Positions 51,720-52,736 of a stretch of 52,736 bases of DNA are shown here, one piece after another. The notes beneath the pieces are model-generated. The model had not been told where the DNA came from. It did not search any database and saw nothing but the letters and a program-made list of their open reading frames with translations. The stretch is from CAZPWQ01 sp964590495 (GTDB lineage Bacteria; Bacteroidota; Rhodothermia; Balneolales; Balneolaceae). The position numbers were made by a program, and so were the translations under genes. The DNA lies in the NCBI GenBank assembly GCA_964590495.1, contig CAZPWQ010000014.1, positions 1 to 52,736 of the forward strand, given 5' to 3'. Position 1 is the stretch's first letter. Each line of letters begins with the position of its first letter.

Positions 51720-52049
51720 CTACAAATTTGTAGCAAGTATTTCTTTGGCTTCTCTATACTCTTCAGGCCGGTTGGCATTTTTTAGCTCCCCGGGGTCGGG
51801 AGCTTTCAAAACCTCAATGTGCGAATTGATTAGTACCTTTCGGGGACACGTATAACCCAGGCCCAGAAAATGAAGTAATACCGGATAACTCTTTGGTTCC
51901 CAGATTGTAATCAGCGGTTCGGGAAATGAACTCTCGGGATTGCTAAAAGCAGTTGCAATTTTTGATGGATTACGATGCTCAACCAGATATTTCAGGCTGT
52001 CTGCTGAAAGTAACGGCAGATCACAAGCTACTGAAAACCAGGATTTCCA
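51720..52049 (-). pseudogene. mobA: Truncated MobA-like molybdenum cofactor guanylyltransferase
   Basis: On the minus strand, 109 codons encode the C-terminal part of a MobA-like NTP transferase: WFSVACDLPLLSADSLKYLV (with the D-x-P-x-L motif of MobA), then WEPKSYPVLLHFL and ELKNANRPEEYREA. The usual N-terminal nucleotide-binding half (LAGG-type motif) is missing. In frame, a stop codon (TAA, 52050-52052) lies directly before the first similar residue, and no start is visible. Either DNA was lost at about 52046 or the scaffold is joined wrongly there. The DNA to the right has no similarity to mobA. Confidence 0.8.
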
Positions 52050-52228
52050 TTATACAAGTTGCTTTTCTAATAAAGATATATTAGCCTTTAAGCAAGATTA
52101 CTCAACTAAAATTATGGGAGTTGAGAAATTATAATGCTTTAAGGTACAGGATAATTTTTGTAACAGATTAATCTGCCTTTCTGGAAATGAATTGTAGTTT
52201 GCAAGTATAGAAAGAGACTTAGAAATAT

Positions 52229-52736
52229 ATGTTGTTAGCTCACTTAAAAAGCGATGATTGGCATTTGGAAGGTGACCACCTTTTGTGGGCGGGGTTGAGA
52301 GAGGGTAGTCAAAGGGCTTTGGAAGAGTTGTTTACACGCCACCACCAGCACCTTTTTAACTATGGATTTAACATTGTATCTGACAGAGAAGTGGTAAATG
52401 ATGCGATACAAAAGGTATTTTTGACTCTTTGGGAAAAGCATGATCAGCTTTCTGAGGCCCAGTCGGTAAAAGCCTATCTCCTTTCTTCCGTTAGACGCTC
52501 CACCTTTGAGCAACTGGAACGAAGAACCAGCAGGAATGAGAGAGATAAAACCTACCTTGAAGAAAAAAGTGAACAAACTTTTTCTATTGAACACAAGCTG
52601 GTTCAGGAAGAGACATCACAAGAATTGAGGGAAAAACTCGAGGCTGCGCTGGAAGAGTTAACCTCACGTCAAAAGGAAGCGATATATCTTCGCTTCTACA
52701 ATGGGTTGACGAATAATGAAATTGCAGTCATTATGG
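52229..52736 (+). CDS. ECF RNA polymerase sigma factor, partial at window edge
   Basis: The first 169 codons of an extracytoplasmic-function sigma factor running off the end. Region 2 is seen in LREGSQRALEELFTRHHQHL and DREVVNDAIQKVFLTLWEKH (about residues 23-75). Region 4 begins at LEAALEELTSRQKEAIYLRF and GLTNNEIAVIM (about 138-169), the helix-turn-helix for the -35 box. This style is like the FecI/SusCD-linked sigma factors of Bacteroidota, so an anti-sigma factor and TonB receptor may follow outside. Start ATG at 52229. Confidence 0.88.
   Translation, partial: MLLAHLKSDDWHLEGDHLLWAGLREGSQRALEELFTRHHQHLFNYGFNIVSDREVVNDAIQKVFLTLWEKHDQLSEAQSVKAYLLSSVRRSTFEQLERRTSRNERDKTYLEEKSEQTFSIEHKLVQEETSQELREKLEAALEELTSRQKEAIYLRFYNGLTNNEIAVIM

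Noticed and set aside
1..52736. CRISPR arrays, toxin-antitoxin pairs, restriction or other defence genes
   Set aside because: No regularly spaced direct repeats and no recognisable Cas, toxin, methylase or nuclease effector genes; YraN and the MBL protein are not defence evidence.
1..52736. tRNA or rRNA genes
   Set aside because: No cloverleaf T-loop motif or rRNA segment was noticed on either strand.

Overview
The window suggests a moderately AT-rich member of the Bacteroidota/Rhodothermota/Balneolota group, most likely a Balneolales-type marine or saline bacterium. This is inferred from gene content, not from an rRNA. It carries a Bacteroidota-style LptD, an Oar-like TonB-dependent receptor, a DUF5916 outer-membrane protein, the folP-cdaA order, the DUF3822-rsmD-coaD block, a multi-repeat DUF349 protein and split methylmalonyl-CoA mutase subunits. 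No rRNA, tRNA, CRISPR array, phage or intact insertion sequence was seen. The sequence is a scaffold: one run of exactly 100 N (23029-23128) cuts a phosphodiesterase gene, and a sigma factor runs off the right edge.

Layout. Positions 99-8530 (minus strand) hold housekeeping genes: lptD, an FtsB/DivIC-type division protein, yraN, a GbsR/MarR regulator, an FmdB-like protein, an aspartate-type aminotransferase, coaD, rsmD, a DUF3822-like protein and a membrane-anchored GspG-like protein. Positions 8790-15273 (plus) hold MgtC, a small unknown, an RluA-type pseudouridine synthase, an MscS channel, a large charged DUF349 protein and a metallo-beta-lactamase-fold hydrolase. Positions 15927-18829 form an arsenosugar biosynthesis cluster (peroxidase-like protein, radical SAM ArsS, two glycosyltransferases), with no arsM in the window. 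An Oar-like receptor, a gap-truncated ENPP-type phosphodiesterase, a ferredoxin, folP and cdaA follow.

Positions 25683-31050 (minus) are a methylmalonyl-CoA mutase operon (small subunit, large subunit, MeaB), with a divergent acyl-CoA dehydrogenase; together these fit propionate or branched-chain acyl-CoA metabolism. Positions 32602-36303 (plus) hold a PAS-only protein, SufE and a hybrid histidine kinase, followed by a convergent cold-shock gene. Positions 37080-39308 encode a DUF5916 protein. Positions 39519-42532 (minus) form a four-gene cassette: GtrA, CDP-alcohol phosphotransferase, SDR and extended SDR. It looks like an uncharacterised lipid or glycolipid pathway. Positions 42911-45567 (minus) pair a MerR regulator having a mercury-MerR cysteine spacing with a P1B ATPase whose membrane motif is CSC instead of CPC.

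The right end (45839-52736) is accessory: a GH29 alpha-L-fucosidase, exported proteins of unknown function, a secreted VOC protein, a DUF1080 lipoprotein, hemD, a decapitated mobA and a partial ECF sigma factor.

The most distinctive unexplained structure is in the intergenic DNA. There is a dispersed 42-bp arm matching 39/42 between two elements in opposite orientation (25434-25601 and 48900-49060), a ~100-bp imperfect palindrome (49790-49892), and a REP-like hairpin pair with nearly identical 9-nt loops (39390-39436). I found no clear defence system. The best candidates for undescribed biology are the four-gene lipid cassette, the DUF3822/GspG-like pair and the CSC ATPase with its regulator.
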